Shown piece after piece: positions 42,454 to 51,541 of a stretch of 64,000 nucleotides of DNA (position 1 is the first letter of the stretch; every line of letters begins with the position of its first letter). The notes under the pieces were generated by a model, which saw only the letters and a program-made list of their open reading frames with translations, was not told the origin of the DNA and searched no databases. The translations under genes and the position numbers were made by a program. This DNA comes from Dactylosporangium vinaceum. GTDB taxonomy: Bacteria > Actinomycetota > Actinomycetes > Mycobacteriales > Micromonosporaceae. Location of the stretch: assembly GCF_019904175.1 (NCBI RefSeq), contig NZ_CP061913.1:11780001-11844000 (forward strand), written 5' to 3'.

Positions 42454-43485
42454 TTATGCGGGAAGCGTGACGCGGATCCGGCAGCCGGGGAGGTCGTCCG
42501 GCTGCTCCACGACGGCGATCGTCCCGTCGTGCAGCTGGGTCAGCCACTGGGCGATGGCCAGCCCGAGACCGGTGCCGCCGCCGGACGGGCGGGCGCCGCG
42601 GGTGAAGCGCTCGAAGACGCGCTCGCGCTCCTCGTGCGGGATGCCCGGACCCTCGTCGGCCACCTCGATCATCACGCGGCCCGGCTCGCGGCGCCCGACG
42701 ATCGTCACCGTGCCGCCGTCGGGGCTGTGCCGGGTGGCGTTGTCGACGAGGTTGGACAGGACGTGGTGCAGGCGGGCCCGGTCGGCTCTGACCAGGGCGT
42801 TCTCCGGGAAGGAGCAGGAGAGGTACTCGACCTTGTGCCCGGTCGCCTGGGCCTTCACCTCGGCCTCGGCGACCACCTCGTGCAGGAGGTCCTCCACGTG
42901 GAACAGCTCACGATCCAGCGGTACGACCCCGGCGTCCAGGCGGGAGATGTCGAGCAGCTCCGTGACGAGCCGGCCGAGGCGCTCGGTCTGGGCCAGCGCG
43001 GTGCGCAGCGTGGCCGGGTCCGGTTCGGCGACCCCGTCGACGATGTTCTCCAGCATCGCCTGCAGCGCGGAGATGGGCGTCCGCAGCTCGTGCGAGACGT
43101 TGGCGATGAGCTCGCGCCGCTGCTGGTCGGCCGCGGCGAGCTCGCCGACCATCTGGTTGAAGGCGACCGCGAGCTGGCCGACCTCGTCCTTGGAGGTGGC
43201 GCGGACCCGCGTGGAGTAGTCACCGCGGGCCATCGCCCGGGCGGCGGCGGTCATCTCCCGCAGCGGCCGGGTCACCCCGTGCGCCAGCACCTGCGAGGTG
43301 AGCAGGCCGACGGTCAGCGCGATGTACGTCGTGTTCGGCGGGATCCACCCGATGCCGATCCAGAACACGCCGAGCCCCGCACAGGCCGAGGCGAGCAGCA
43401 GCACGGCGAGCTTGAGCTTGATCGACCGCAGCGGGTCGAGCGGCCGCGGCAGGAGGTCGGCGACCCTCTTGAGCTTGGCGTTCAC
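42454..43485 (-). CDS. Membrane sensor histidine kinase (OmpR-type pair)
   Basis: A 343-residue kinase. It has two membrane helices (LAVLLLASACAGLGVFWIGI and IALTVGLLTSQVLAHGVT) with almost no extracytoplasmic loop, then HAMP (RPLREMTAAARAMARGDYS). HisKA is IANVSHELRTPISALQAMLE, and HATPase has SNLVDNATRHSPDG and GGGTGLGLAIAQWL. The short loop suggests sensing within the membrane. The GTG at 43485 overlaps the regulator stop by 4 bp. Confidence 0.92.
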   Translation of the reverse strand: MNAKLKRVADLLPRPLDPLRSIKLKLAVLLLASACAGLGVFWIGIGWIPPNTTYIALTVGLLTSQVLAHGVTRPLREMTAAARAMARGDYSTRVRATSKDEVGQLAVAFNQMVGELAAADQQRRELIANVSHELRTPISALQAMLENIVDGVAEPDPATLRTALAQTERLGRLVTELLDISRLDAGVVPLDRELFHVEDLLHEVVAEAEVKAQATGHKVEYLSCSFPENALVRADRARLHHVLSNLVDNATRHSPDGGTVTIVGRREPGRVMIEVADEGPGIPHEERERVFERFTRGARPSGGGTGLGLAIAQWLTQLHDGTIAVVEQPDDLPGCRIRVTLPA

Positions 43486-44180
43486 GCCGACTCCAGTGCG
43501 TAGCCGACACCGTGCACGGTCCGGATCAGGTCGGCCCCGAGCTTGCGGCGCAGCGCCTTGATATGGCTGTCGACGGTGCGGGTGCCGGACGCGTCGGCCC
43601 ACCCCCACACCTCGGCGAGGAGCCGCTCGCGGGGCAGCACCGTGCGCGGCCGGATCGCCAGGTTGACCAGCAGGTCGAACTCGGTGGGCGTGAGGTGCGC
43701 CTCGATGCCGGCCCGCGTGACCCGCCGCTGCGCCCGGTTGATCTCCAGGTCGCCGATGACGATGGGCGTCTGGTTGGGGTCCGGCTGCACCTGCGCGAGC
43801 CGCTCCAGCCGCCGCAGCAGCACGTGCACCCGCGCGGCGAGCTCCCGCATCGAGAACGGCTTGGTCAGGTAGTCGTCGGCCCCGACCGCGAGCCCGACGA
43901 GCAGATCGTTCTCGTCGTCGCGGGCGGTGAGCATGAGCACCGCGACGGGCCGCTCGGCCTGAATCCGCCGGCACACCTCGAGGCCGTCGAACCCGGGCAG
44001 CATCACGTCGAGCACGACCAGGTCGGGCCGCATGAGCCGGGCCGCCGTCACCGCCGCGGGCCCGTCATGCGCCGTGTCCACCGAAAACCCTTCGGCCCGG
44101 AGGCGCACCGCGATCGACTCCGCGATCATCCGCTCGTCGTCGACGACGAGCACCCGGCGCCGCTCCCCAGTTGTGTTCAC
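43482..44180 (-). CDS. OmpR-family response regulator
   Basis: A 232-residue regulator. The receiver domain has the VLVVDDERM acidic pocket, phospho-Asp in PDLVVLDVMLPGFDG, Thr in LTARDD and Lys in DYLTKPFSM. The C-terminal winged helix includes AHLTPTEFDLLVNLAIRP and RTVDSHIKALRRKLG. TACGCT ends 7 nt before the GTG at 44180, so it is likely leaderless. It is coupled to the kinase downstream. Confidence 0.94.
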   Translation of the reverse strand: MNTTGERRRVLVVDDERMIAESIAVRLRAEGFSVDTAHDGPAAVTAARLMRPDLVVLDVMLPGFDGLEVCRRIQAERPVAVLMLTARDDENDLLVGLAVGADDYLTKPFSMRELAARVHVLLRRLERLAQVQPDPNQTPIVIGDLEINRAQRRVTRAGIEAHLTPTEFDLLVNLAIRPRTVLPRERLLAEVWGWADASGTRTVDSHIKALRRKLGADLIRTVHGVGYALESA

Positions 44181-44246
44181 ACAGAGGAGCGTAGGCCCGC
44201 GAAGTGCAGGCCCTCGGTCGGCGATGTGCAGAAGTTGTGGAGAAGC

Positions 44247-45026
44247 TCAGGTCCAGGACTTCGCCGCGCGCACCAGGCGGTCCTTCAGCTCCCGTGTGTG
44301 ACGGCGGGAGACGGGGAGCTCGTGGTCGTCGATCAGCACGACGTAGCCCGTGTTCGTCATGCGCAGCTCGGTGATCAGGCGGAGCTGCACGAGGTACGAG
44401 CGATGGATCCTCACAAATCCGGCATCGGCCCACCGCTCGGCCAGCGTGGCCAGCGACACCCGCACCAGATGGGAAGCGTCGGCCGTGTGCAGGCGCGCGT
44501 AGTCGCCCTGGGCCTCGACCCAGCGGACCGAGGAGCGGGGCAGCATCCGGGTCGTGCCGGCCAGCTCGACCGGGATCGTCGGGTCGTCCTGGCGGTCGCG
44601 GCGGGCGGCCACTGCCGGGTGGGCCGGCACCAGGCGGGTGGCCAGGACGCGGCGGATCGACTCGGCGATGCGGTCGGCGCGGACCGGCTTGCGGACGTAG
44701 TCGGCGACGCCCAGGTCGAACGCCTCGGCCGCCCGGTCGTCGTACGCGGTCACGAACACGATCGCCGGCGGGCGGGCGAAGCGGCCCAGGATGCGGGCCA
44801 GCTCCATGCCGTCCAGGCCCGGCATGCGGATGTCCAGGAAGACGGCGTCGATGTCGGCGTCGCGCAGGACCCGGAGGGCCTCGGTGGCGTCGCCCGCGCA
44901 GTGCAGGCGGCCCACCCGGGGGTCGGCGCGCAGCAGGTAGGCGAGCTCGTCCAGCGCCGGGACCTCGTCGTCGACGGCCAGGACCCGCAGATACCCGCTC
45001 TCGGGAAGAGACGAAGTCGAGGTCAA
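44247..45026 (-). CDS. LytTR-family response regulator
   Basis: A 259-residue regulator. The receiver has LAVDDEVPALDEL, phospho-Asp in AVFLDIRMPGLDG and Lys in VADYVRKPVR. The C-terminal LytTR DNA-binding domain has VRWVEAQGDYARLHT, FVRIHRSYLVQL and ELPVSRRHTRELKDRL. The TTG at 45026 overlaps the kinase stop (TTGA), so the pair is translationally coupled. LytS/LytTR pairs such as BtsSR and YpdAB respond to pyruvate in enterobacteria, and two carboxylate-type symporters are nearby. Confidence 0.9.
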   Translation of the reverse strand: MTSTSSLPESGYLRVLAVDDEVPALDELAYLLRADPRVGRLHCAGDATEALRVLRDADIDAVFLDIRMPGLDGMELARILGRFARPPAIVFVTAYDDRAAEAFDLGVADYVRKPVRADRIAESIRRVLATRLVPAHPAVAARRDRQDDPTIPVELAGTTRMLPRSSVRWVEAQGDYARLHTADASHLVRVSLATLAERWADAGFVRIHRSYLVQLRLITELRMTNTGYVVLIDDHELPVSRRHTRELKDRLVRAAKSWT

Positions 45027-46207
45027 TGCGATGACACCCCCGGACGGAATTTCGGCACGCGCATGCTCACCTTGGTGCCGGCGCCGGGGGCGGTCTCCAC
45101 CACCACGCCGAAGCCGTCGCCGAAGACCGAACGTAGCCGATCGTCGACGTTGCGCAAGCCGACGTGCTGGCCGGCGTCGGTGGTGTCGTCCGCGTTGAGC
45201 AGGCTGGCCGGGTCCATGCCCACCCCGTCGTCCTCGACGGTGATGTGGCACTCGGCCCCGGCGTCGCGGGCGACGATGCTGACGGTGCCCATGCCCGGCT
45301 TGCGCGACAGACCGTGGCGCACGGCGTTCTCGACGAGCGGCTGCAGGCACAGGAACGGCAGGGTCACCGGCAGCACCTCGGGCGCGATCTGCAGCCGCAC
45401 CTGGAGCCGCTCGCCGAAGCGGGCCCGTTCGATGGTGAGGTATCTGTCGATCGAGCGCAGCTCCTCGGCCAGGGTGGTGAACTCGCCGTGGGCCCGGAAG
45501 CTGTACCGCGTGAACTCGGCGAACTCCAGGATGAGCTCCCGGGCCAGCTCCGGGTCGGTGCGCACGAAGCTCGCGATGGCGGTCAGCGCGTTGTAGATGA
45601 AGTGCGGGCTGATCTGCGCCCGCAGCGCTCGGACCTCGGCCCGGGCCAGGCGGGCCCGGGAGGTGTCGAGCTCGGCCAGGGCCAGCTGGGTGCCGACCCA
45701 CCGGGCGGTCTCGGCGGTCGCCTGCACCAGCCCCGGTGCGGGCGGGCCGTCGGAGAGGGCGACTATGGCCCCTTCGCGCTGCGCCAGGGGTACCACCACA
45801 GCGCCTCGAATAGGGCAGTCGACGAGGTCGCAGGGCAGGTCGCGCCCGCCGATCACCGTCGGGCGGCCCACCGCGACCGCCTTGACCGCCGCGGCCGCCG
45901 CATGGTCGCGATGGTGCTCCCCGATCCCGTCGAAGGCGAGCACGCGCTCGGCGTCCGTGAAGACGATCCCGGCCGCCCCGGTCAGCGTGCGCAGGTGCCG
46001 GATGGCCTTGCCCGCGGCCGCCTCGGTGAGCCCGTTGCGCAGCGGCTCGGCGGCCAGCTCGGCGATGTGCAGCACGTCGTAGGTGGCCCGCTGGGCGGCG
46101 GTCGCGATGGCCCGGCGGCCGCGGAGCCGGATGACGGCGTAGACCGCCCCGCCGAGCGCGCACACGAGCGCGACGACGATCAGTCCGGCGGCGAGGTTGG
46201 CACCCAC
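45023..46207 (-). CDS. LytS-type sensor histidine kinase
   Basis: A 394-residue kinase. It has one N-terminal membrane helix (AAGLIVVALVCALGGAVYAV), a GAF-like sensor (GAAGIVFTDAERVLAFDGIG; conserved Cys in LPCDLVDCPIRGAVVVPL) and the LytS H-box AQISPHFIYNAL. HATPase has LVENAVRHGL and DDGVGMDP. The Cys pair in the GAF could bind metal or sense redox state. The GTG at 46207 lies 14 bp after the stop of the upstream sugar transferase gene. Confidence 0.9.
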   Translation of the reverse strand: MGANLAAGLIVVALVCALGGAVYAVIRLRGRRAIATAAQRATYDVLHIAELAAEPLRNGLTEAAAGKAIRHLRTLTGAAGIVFTDAERVLAFDGIGEHHRDHAAAAAVKAVAVGRPTVIGGRDLPCDLVDCPIRGAVVVPLAQREGAIVALSDGPPAPGLVQATAETARWVGTQLALAELDTSRARLARAEVRALRAQISPHFIYNALTAIASFVRTDPELARELILEFAEFTRYSFRAHGEFTTLAEELRSIDRYLTIERARFGERLQVRLQIAPEVLPVTLPFLCLQPLVENAVRHGLSRKPGMGTVSIVARDAGAECHITVEDDGVGMDPASLLNADDTTDAGQHVGLRNVDDRLRSVFGDGFGVVVETAPGAGTKVSMRVPKFRPGVSSH

Positions 46208-46221
46208 GCCGCCATCGTCGT

Positions 46222-47781
46222 TTAGTACGCGCCCTTGCGGAAGACCACGACCCAGACGGTGCGCCACATCGTGTGCAGGTCGAGGACGAGCGACCAGTTG
46301 TCGACGTAGTACAGGTCCAGGCGGACGGCGTCGTCCCAGCTCAGGTCGCTGCGGCCGGAGACCTGCCACAGGCCGGTGATGCCTGGGCGGACGAGCAGCC
46401 GGCGGCGCACGTCGCCGAGGAAGTCGCCGTCCTCGGCGGGCAGCGGCCGCGGCCCGACGACCGACATCTCGCCCATCAGCACGTTGATCAGCTGGGGCAG
46501 CTCGTCGATCGAGGAGGCCCGCAGCCAGCGGCCGACCTTGAACACGCGCGGGTCATTCTTGATCTTGAAGAGCAGCCCGTCGCTCTCGTTCTGGTCGTCG
46601 AGCAGCGCCTGGCGCTCCTCGGCGTCGACGTACATGGTCCGCAGCTTCCAGACCCGGAACGTCTTGCCCTCGCGGCCGACGCGCGGCTGGCGGAAGAAGA
46701 TCGGGCCCGGGTCCGACAGCTTGATCGCCAGCGCGATGAACGGGAAGAACGGCAGGCAGATCAGCAGCCCGAGCAGGGCCAGGACGCGGTCGAGGACGTT
46801 CTTGAACAGCCAGCCGACCCCGGAGAGCTTCGGCTCCTCGACGTAGAGCAGCGGGATGCCCTCGATCGGGCGGATGTGCACGCGCGGGCCGGCGATGTCG
46901 GTCAGCTGCGGCGCGACGGCCAGGTCGATGCCTGTGCCCTCGAGCTGCCAGGCCAGCCGGCGCAGCTCGACGGGCTCGGCGCTGGCCGAGCCGCAGACGG
47001 CGATCGTGTCGGCGTTGAGCTCGCGGACCAGGGAGAGGATGTCGCGGCCGGCGTGCACGGGCACCGGCGTCACCGTGTGCGGGTGCGGCGCGTAGCCCTC
47101 GGTCAGGTGGATGCCGACCGGCACCAGCCCGGCGGCGGGGTCGCGGGCGATGGCCGAGTGGACCTCCAGCGCCTCCTGCAGCGTGCCGATGAGCAGCATC
47201 CGGTGGGTGGCCAGGTGGAACTTGGTGCGGGCGAGCGCCAGGGCGCGGCGCGCGACGTAGCGCATCAGGAGCACGAACACGAGGCCGGCGACGAGCGCGA
47301 AGCCCACCGAGAACCGGGACAGCTGGATCTTGAACGCGAACGCGGCGAACGCGACGATCGCGACAACGGTCCAGGAGGCCCGCACGACCCGCTTGAACTC
47401 GTCGGTGCCGGCGCCGAGGTAGCGGCGGTCGTAGGCGCCGTGGCCCCACAGCACGAGCAGCCAGACGGCGGGCAGCGCCGCGTAGGTGATCAGGTCGAAG
47501 AGGCCCGGCTCGTCCTCGAAGCCGACGTTGGCGTTCTGCAGCGTGGTCCGGGCGATGAGCGTGGACAGCGCCACGCCCAGCACGTCGAGCACGATGAGGA
47601 TCGCCGCGTAAGGCCGGTGCCAGCGGGAAGCCCGCTTGGTCCGCTGCCAGCCCGATCGCGGCACGCCGTTCGGGCCCAGCGAGACCACCGCGTGGTCGGG
47701 AAGAATCTCGAAACTGTCGAGTTCGCCCAAGGTCGATCTCCGGCTCGGCGGGGTGGCCGGACGTTGGAGACTAGTGGTCAC
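46222..47781 (-). CDS. Polyprenyl-phosphate sugar-1-phosphate transferase (exopolysaccharide initiating)
   Basis: A 519-residue WbaP/ExoY-type enzyme that loads the first sugar phosphate onto undecaprenyl phosphate. The N-terminus has about four membrane helices and a CoA-binding-like domain. The C-terminal catalytic part has KLRTMYVDAEERQA, DELPQLINVLMGEMSVVGPRP and RPGITGLWQVSGRSDLSWDD. Length and order match the family. It heads the surface polysaccharide cluster that includes GT4 and a flippase. Confidence 0.94.
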   Translation of the reverse strand: MTTSLQRPATPPSRRSTLGELDSFEILPDHAVVSLGPNGVPRSGWQRTKRASRWHRPYAAILIVLDVLGVALSTLIARTTLQNANVGFEDEPGLFDLITYAALPAVWLLVLWGHGAYDRRYLGAGTDEFKRVVRASWTVVAIVAFAAFAFKIQLSRFSVGFALVAGLVFVLLMRYVARRALALARTKFHLATHRMLLIGTLQEALEVHSAIARDPAAGLVPVGIHLTEGYAPHPHTVTPVPVHAGRDILSLVRELNADTIAVCGSASAEPVELRRLAWQLEGTGIDLAVAPQLTDIAGPRVHIRPIEGIPLLYVEEPKLSGVGWLFKNVLDRVLALLGLLICLPFFPFIALAIKLSDPGPIFFRQPRVGREGKTFRVWKLRTMYVDAEERQALLDDQNESDGLLFKIKNDPRVFKVGRWLRASSIDELPQLINVLMGEMSVVGPRPLPAEDGDFLGDVRRRLLVRPGITGLWQVSGRSDLSWDDAVRLDLYYVDNWSLVLDLHTMWRTVWVVVFRKGAY

Positions 47782-47894
47782 CTCTGCGCGTCCTCTACTG
47801 CTCTGCTCGGCCGGTTATCTTCGTCGGAGGTCCCCGGAAGCACGTTGCAAAGTGTCCCACGGCGGCCGGGGCAACCGATGACGACCGGCCGACA

Positions 47895-49346
47895 CTAGTT
47901 GCTGAACGTATTCGCTGTCGAGAGCACTGGCGTAGGGCGGACAGAACTCCGCGTGACAATCACCCCGAGTAGCCCAGCACCCACCAAAGCACACAGAAGC
48001 GGCACGACACTGCCGAGCGGTGGGGTCCAGGCCCCGCCGAAGGGGTTGAGCCCCGCGGAAATCCCGCGCTCGAAGCGGGTCATGACCCGGGCCAGGGCAT
48101 AGAGCTGCATCGGTACCGTCAGCGCCGCGAACACCACCGGGAGCCACGCGCGCACCGGCGACCCGGCCAGCCACCCTGAGTAACCGGCGGCGAGCGGGGC
48201 GAGCAGGATCACCCCCACGCCGAGCGGCATCACATAGCGCCCGTGGGCGAACTGCCCGACCTTGGGGGCGAAGTACAGCTCGAGGGCCACGAGGAGTGCC
48301 GCGCTGCCGAGCAGGGCCGCCCCGATCCCGAGCCGGAGCCGCCGGTCGCCCATCCAGAGAGCGGGCAGCACCAGAGCCACGCACAGGAGGTACCACAGGG
48401 CGATCACGGCAATCGATATCGTCGTCTCGCCGTAGTTGAACTGGCCGATGATCTGGCGGGCCCAGAACTCGGCGCGGCCGTGCACGATGTCGTCGAGGAT
48501 CGCACCCGAGCTGGTCGGGGAAGTCGGGCGGGCCGAGTCGAGGTCGCTGCCCCGGGACGCGACGGCCGCCCAGAACCCGGCGAACACCGCCCCGATCGCC
48601 GCGGGGATCAGGAACCTGCGCTCCAGCAAGCCGCGCCAGGGCGTCCTCGTCACGAACAGCCCGAGCGCGATGGCGGCCAGCGCGAAGAAGGGCCCCAGGT
48701 CCCGGACGGTGAAGAGCAGCAGGGCGCCCACGCCGGCCAGCGCCCAGCGGCGGTGGAGCAGGGCGACGAAGAGCAGTACCGCCGCGGAGATCTCCAGTCC
48801 GTTCGGGTTTATCGCACCGGCCAGGTTCGCCGCCATCGGCGTGGTCACCAGCACGATGGCCAGGCGCTCCAGCCGCCCGGGCGCGATGGCCACCGCCGCG
48901 GCGAGCAGTGCCGCCGAGAGTGCGGCGGACAGCAGCCGGGCCCAGATCAGGCCGGTCCCGTCGGGGCTGATCCGCAGCGGGAGGCCGGCCAGCAGGTAGT
49001 AGACCGGGCTGTATCGGGCGGCCGCGCTCGGTACCGCCGTGTCGGTCCGGTCACCGGTGGTCACCAGGCATGACGCCGGGTGGTAGACGGGCTTGTCGAT
49101 CCAGGTGCAGTCCGCGTTCTCCGGCAGCAGGCTGCGCGGCCCCGTGAACGCGTTTGTCTCGATCCCGCTGGCGTCCCTCGCCCGCTCGTGCGGCAGCCAC
49201 TGGCCGGTCCACACCGCGTAGGCCCGGACGAGATGCTGCTTCTCGTCGTAGGTCCCGTTCACCGGCAGGGCGAGAGCCCAGGCGGCACCGAGGAGGAAGA
49301 AGGCGGCAAAGGCTGCGAGGAAGGCGCTGAGGAAAGCACGACGCAC
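47895..49346 (-). CDS. DUF2142 polytopic membrane protein
   Basis: A 483-residue protein with about 11 membrane helices. It has a large extracytoplasmic loop after helix 1 (NGTYDEKQHLVRAYAVWTGQ) and INPNGLEISAAVLLFVALLH, both typical of the DUF2142 glycosyltransferase-C-like family. It probably handles a lipid-linked sugar at the outer face. The GTG at 49346 starts just after the Fpg stop (5 bp), so it is in the same operon. Confidence 0.85.
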   Translation of the reverse strand: MRRAFLSAFLAAFAAFFLLGAAWALALPVNGTYDEKQHLVRAYAVWTGQWLPHERARDASGIETNAFTGPRSLLPENADCTWIDKPVYHPASCLVTTGDRTDTAVPSAAARYSPVYYLLAGLPLRISPDGTGLIWARLLSAALSAALLAAAVAIAPGRLERLAIVLVTTPMAANLAGAINPNGLEISAAVLLFVALLHRRWALAGVGALLLFTVRDLGPFFALAAIALGLFVTRTPWRGLLERRFLIPAAIGAVFAGFWAAVASRGSDLDSARPTSPTSSGAILDDIVHGRAEFWARQIIGQFNYGETTISIAVIALWYLLCVALVLPALWMGDRRLRLGIGAALLGSAALLVALELYFAPKVGQFAHGRYVMPLGVGVILLAPLAAGYSGWLAGSPVRAWLPVVFAALTVPMQLYALARVMTRFERGISAGLNPFGGAWTPPLGSVVPLLCALVGAGLLGVIVTRSSVRPTPVLSTANTFSN

Positions 49347-49351
49347 GCGGG

Positions 49352-50212
49352 TCAGCGTACGAGCTTGGACAGGCGCCGGTCCGCCAAGGGCTTGCCGCCG
49401 GTCTGGCAGGTGGGGCAGTACTGCAGCGACGTGTCGGCGAACGACACCTCCCGCACCGTGTCGCCGCACACGGGGCAGGGCAGGCCGGTGCGGGCGTGCA
49501 CGGCCAGGCCCGAGCGCTTCTCGGACTTGAGCGTGGCCGCCTTCTGCCCGACCGAGCGCTCGACGGCGCCGGTCAGCACCGCCCGCATGGCCGCGTGCAG
49601 CCGCGCCATCACGTCGTCAGTGATCTTGTTGGTGAGTGCGAACGGGGAGAGCTTCGCGGCGTGGAGGATCTCGTCGGAGTAGGCGTTGCCGACCCCGGCC
49701 AGGATCGTCTGGTCGGTCAGCACGCCCTTGATCTGCCCCCGCCGCGACCGCATCGCCTCGGCGAACTCGTCGGCGCTGACCGCGAGCGCGTCCGGCCCGA
49801 GCCGCGCGATGCCGGGCACCAGCCGCGGGTCGGTCACGAAGTAGGCGGCCAGGCTCTTCTTGGTGCCCGCCTCGGTGAGGTCGAAGCCGGACTCGTCGTC
49901 GAGGCGCACCCGCACCGCGATCGGCCCGGAGCCGGGCTTGAGCGGTGTCTTGGCGTTGAACGCGTCCCGGTAGTGCAGCCAGCCCGCCCGGGCCAGGTGG
50001 ACGACGAGGTGGAGGTCGGCGCCGACGTGGATGTCGAGGAACTTGCCGTGCCGCGAGGCGCCGGTCAGCACCTGGCCGGCCGCGGCGGTGATCGGCGGGT
50101 CGAAGGTCTTCAGCGCACTGAGCGACGACACTTCGATGCGGTCGATGGTGTGGCCGACGGCGCGCTCCCGCAGGAACGCGGCGAGCGCCTCGACCTCGGG
50201 AAGCTCGGGCAC
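49352..50212 (-). CDS. Fpg/Nei-family DNA glycosylase
   Basis: A 286-residue base-excision repair enzyme. It starts PELPEVEALAAFL, with Pro2-Glu3 forming the catalytic N-terminus after Met removal. SRHGKFLDI holds the conserved Lys. GVGNAYSDEILHAA is the helix-two-turn-helix, and the C-terminal zinc finger is CPVC...YCPTC. It removes oxidised bases and nicks the strand. The GTG at 50212 is set by the need for Pro2. Its place between polysaccharide genes is unusual. Confidence 0.92.
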   Translation of the reverse strand: MPELPEVEALAAFLRERAVGHTIDRIEVSSLSALKTFDPPITAAAGQVLTGASRHGKFLDIHVGADLHLVVHLARAGWLHYRDAFNAKTPLKPGSGPIAVRVRLDDESGFDLTEAGTKKSLAAYFVTDPRLVPGIARLGPDALAVSADEFAEAMRSRRGQIKGVLTDQTILAGVGNAYSDEILHAAKLSPFALTNKITDDVMARLHAAMRAVLTGAVERSVGQKAATLKSEKRSGLAVHARTGLPCPVCGDTVREVSFADTSLQYCPTCQTGGKPLADRRLSKLVR

Positions 50213-50325
50213 CCGTACAGTCTGCCAGTTTTCCGGCTCGCTGCGCTCTGCGGCGCAGAAGGCTCCGGCGCCGGGCCGCCCGGGGTGGCGCCGGGGAATG
50301 TCCGCCGCGCCGGGGCGCGGACGGG

Positions 50326-51483
50326 TCAGCCGCGTCCGGCGACGGTGCGGTACACCTCGATCAAGCGCTCGGTCAGCACGTCCGGCGCGAACTCGCTCTC
50401 GTAGCGCGCTCGCGCGACCGGAGCCAGCGCCGCCGCGCCCGCGCGCGCCTTCGCCAGCCCGTCGGCGAGCGCGGCCGGCTCCGGTTCGACGACCCAGCCC
50501 GCGTTCCCGGTCAGGTAGGGCATCCCGCCCCGGTCGGTGACGAGCACCGGCCGCCCGCCGGACAGCGCCTCGAGGATGATTGTCGGCAGCACGTCGTGCC
50601 AGGTGGAGGCCGCGATCACGCACGCCGCGCGGGCGATCTCGGCGCGGACCCCGGCGTTGTCGAGCGGGCCGAGGTAGGTGACGTCGGACCTGGTCGCGGC
50701 CGCCGCCTCCGCGCGGGGACGCAGTTCACCGTCGCCGGCGATCCGCAGCGGCCCGAGCGCCCCGTCGTCGTGCCGGGACCAGGCATCCAGCACCAGCGCC
50801 AGGCCTTTCTCGGGGCTCAGCCGGCCGGCGAACAGGAACCCGTCGCCGGGGGCGTTCGCGGCGCCGGTGTCGGGGATGCCGTTGGGCTTGACGGTGATCC
50901 GCTCCGCGGGGATGCCGAAGTCGACCAGGTGCGTGGCGATGCGGTCGGTGAGGGCGATGAAGCGGTCGACCTGCTTCCAGGTGCTGCGGTGATACGCCAG
51001 CGTCGCCGCCATCACCGCGGATTGGGCCTTCGAGCCCCGGTAGCACGCGTGCGCGACAGCCGGCGTCGGGAACGTCTTGCCGCGGCACTCCGTGCAGATG
51101 TGGCCGTCGCGGAAATACAGGCCCGGCGCGCACACCTGCCGGTAGTTGTGCACCGTGTGCACGACCGGGACGCCGTGCGCGTGGGCCGTCTTCACCACCG
51201 TCGGCGACAGCAGCGGATACGGGTTGTGCAGGTGCAGCACGTCGGGCTTCTCGCGCTCCAGCAGCGTGGCCAGGGCGCGCTGGGAGTCGCCGCCGCGGAT
51301 CGGGGCCAGCGGCAGCAGCACCTTCTGGGCTTTGGAGAACGTGCCGATCTCGTCGGAGCTGCGCAGGAACGGCAGTACCGTGACGCCGGCCGCGCCCAGC
51401 TGCGCGATCTCCGCGTCGACGATCACGTTCTCGCCGGAGGGCTGCCCGGACGCATACCGGTTGTGCGCGACGACGACCTTCAT
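50326..51483 (-). CDS. Glycosyltransferase family 4
   Basis: A 385-residue GT-B retaining glycosyltransferase. The N-lobe has MKVVVAHNRYASGQPSGENV and VLHLHNPYPLLSP. The C-lobe has FLFAGRLSPEKGLALVLDAW and the EX7E-like catalytic pattern near PTIILEALSGGRPVLVTD. A Cys-rich segment (CAPGLYFRDGHICTECRGK) is unusual for GT4 but recurs in some surface-glycan enzymes. It likely extends the polysaccharide started by the transferase at 46222. Confidence 0.9.
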   Translation of the reverse strand: MKVVVAHNRYASGQPSGENVIVDAEIAQLGAAGVTVLPFLRSSDEIGTFSKAQKVLLPLAPIRGGDSQRALATLLEREKPDVLHLHNPYPLLSPTVVKTAHAHGVPVVHTVHNYRQVCAPGLYFRDGHICTECRGKTFPTPAVAHACYRGSKAQSAVMAATLAYHRSTWKQVDRFIALTDRIATHLVDFGIPAERITVKPNGIPDTGAANAPGDGFLFAGRLSPEKGLALVLDAWSRHDDGALGPLRIAGDGELRPRAEAAAATRSDVTYLGPLDNAGVRAEIARAACVIAASTWHDVLPTIILEALSGGRPVLVTDRGGMPYLTGNAGWVVEPEPAALADGLAKARAGAAALAPVARARYESEFAPDVLTERLIEVYRTVAGRG

Positions 51484-51541
51484 AGTGACCAGCAGCCTAG
51501 TCACGCGGCCCAGGCGGGAGCGGTTGCGGGGGCGACCGGGC

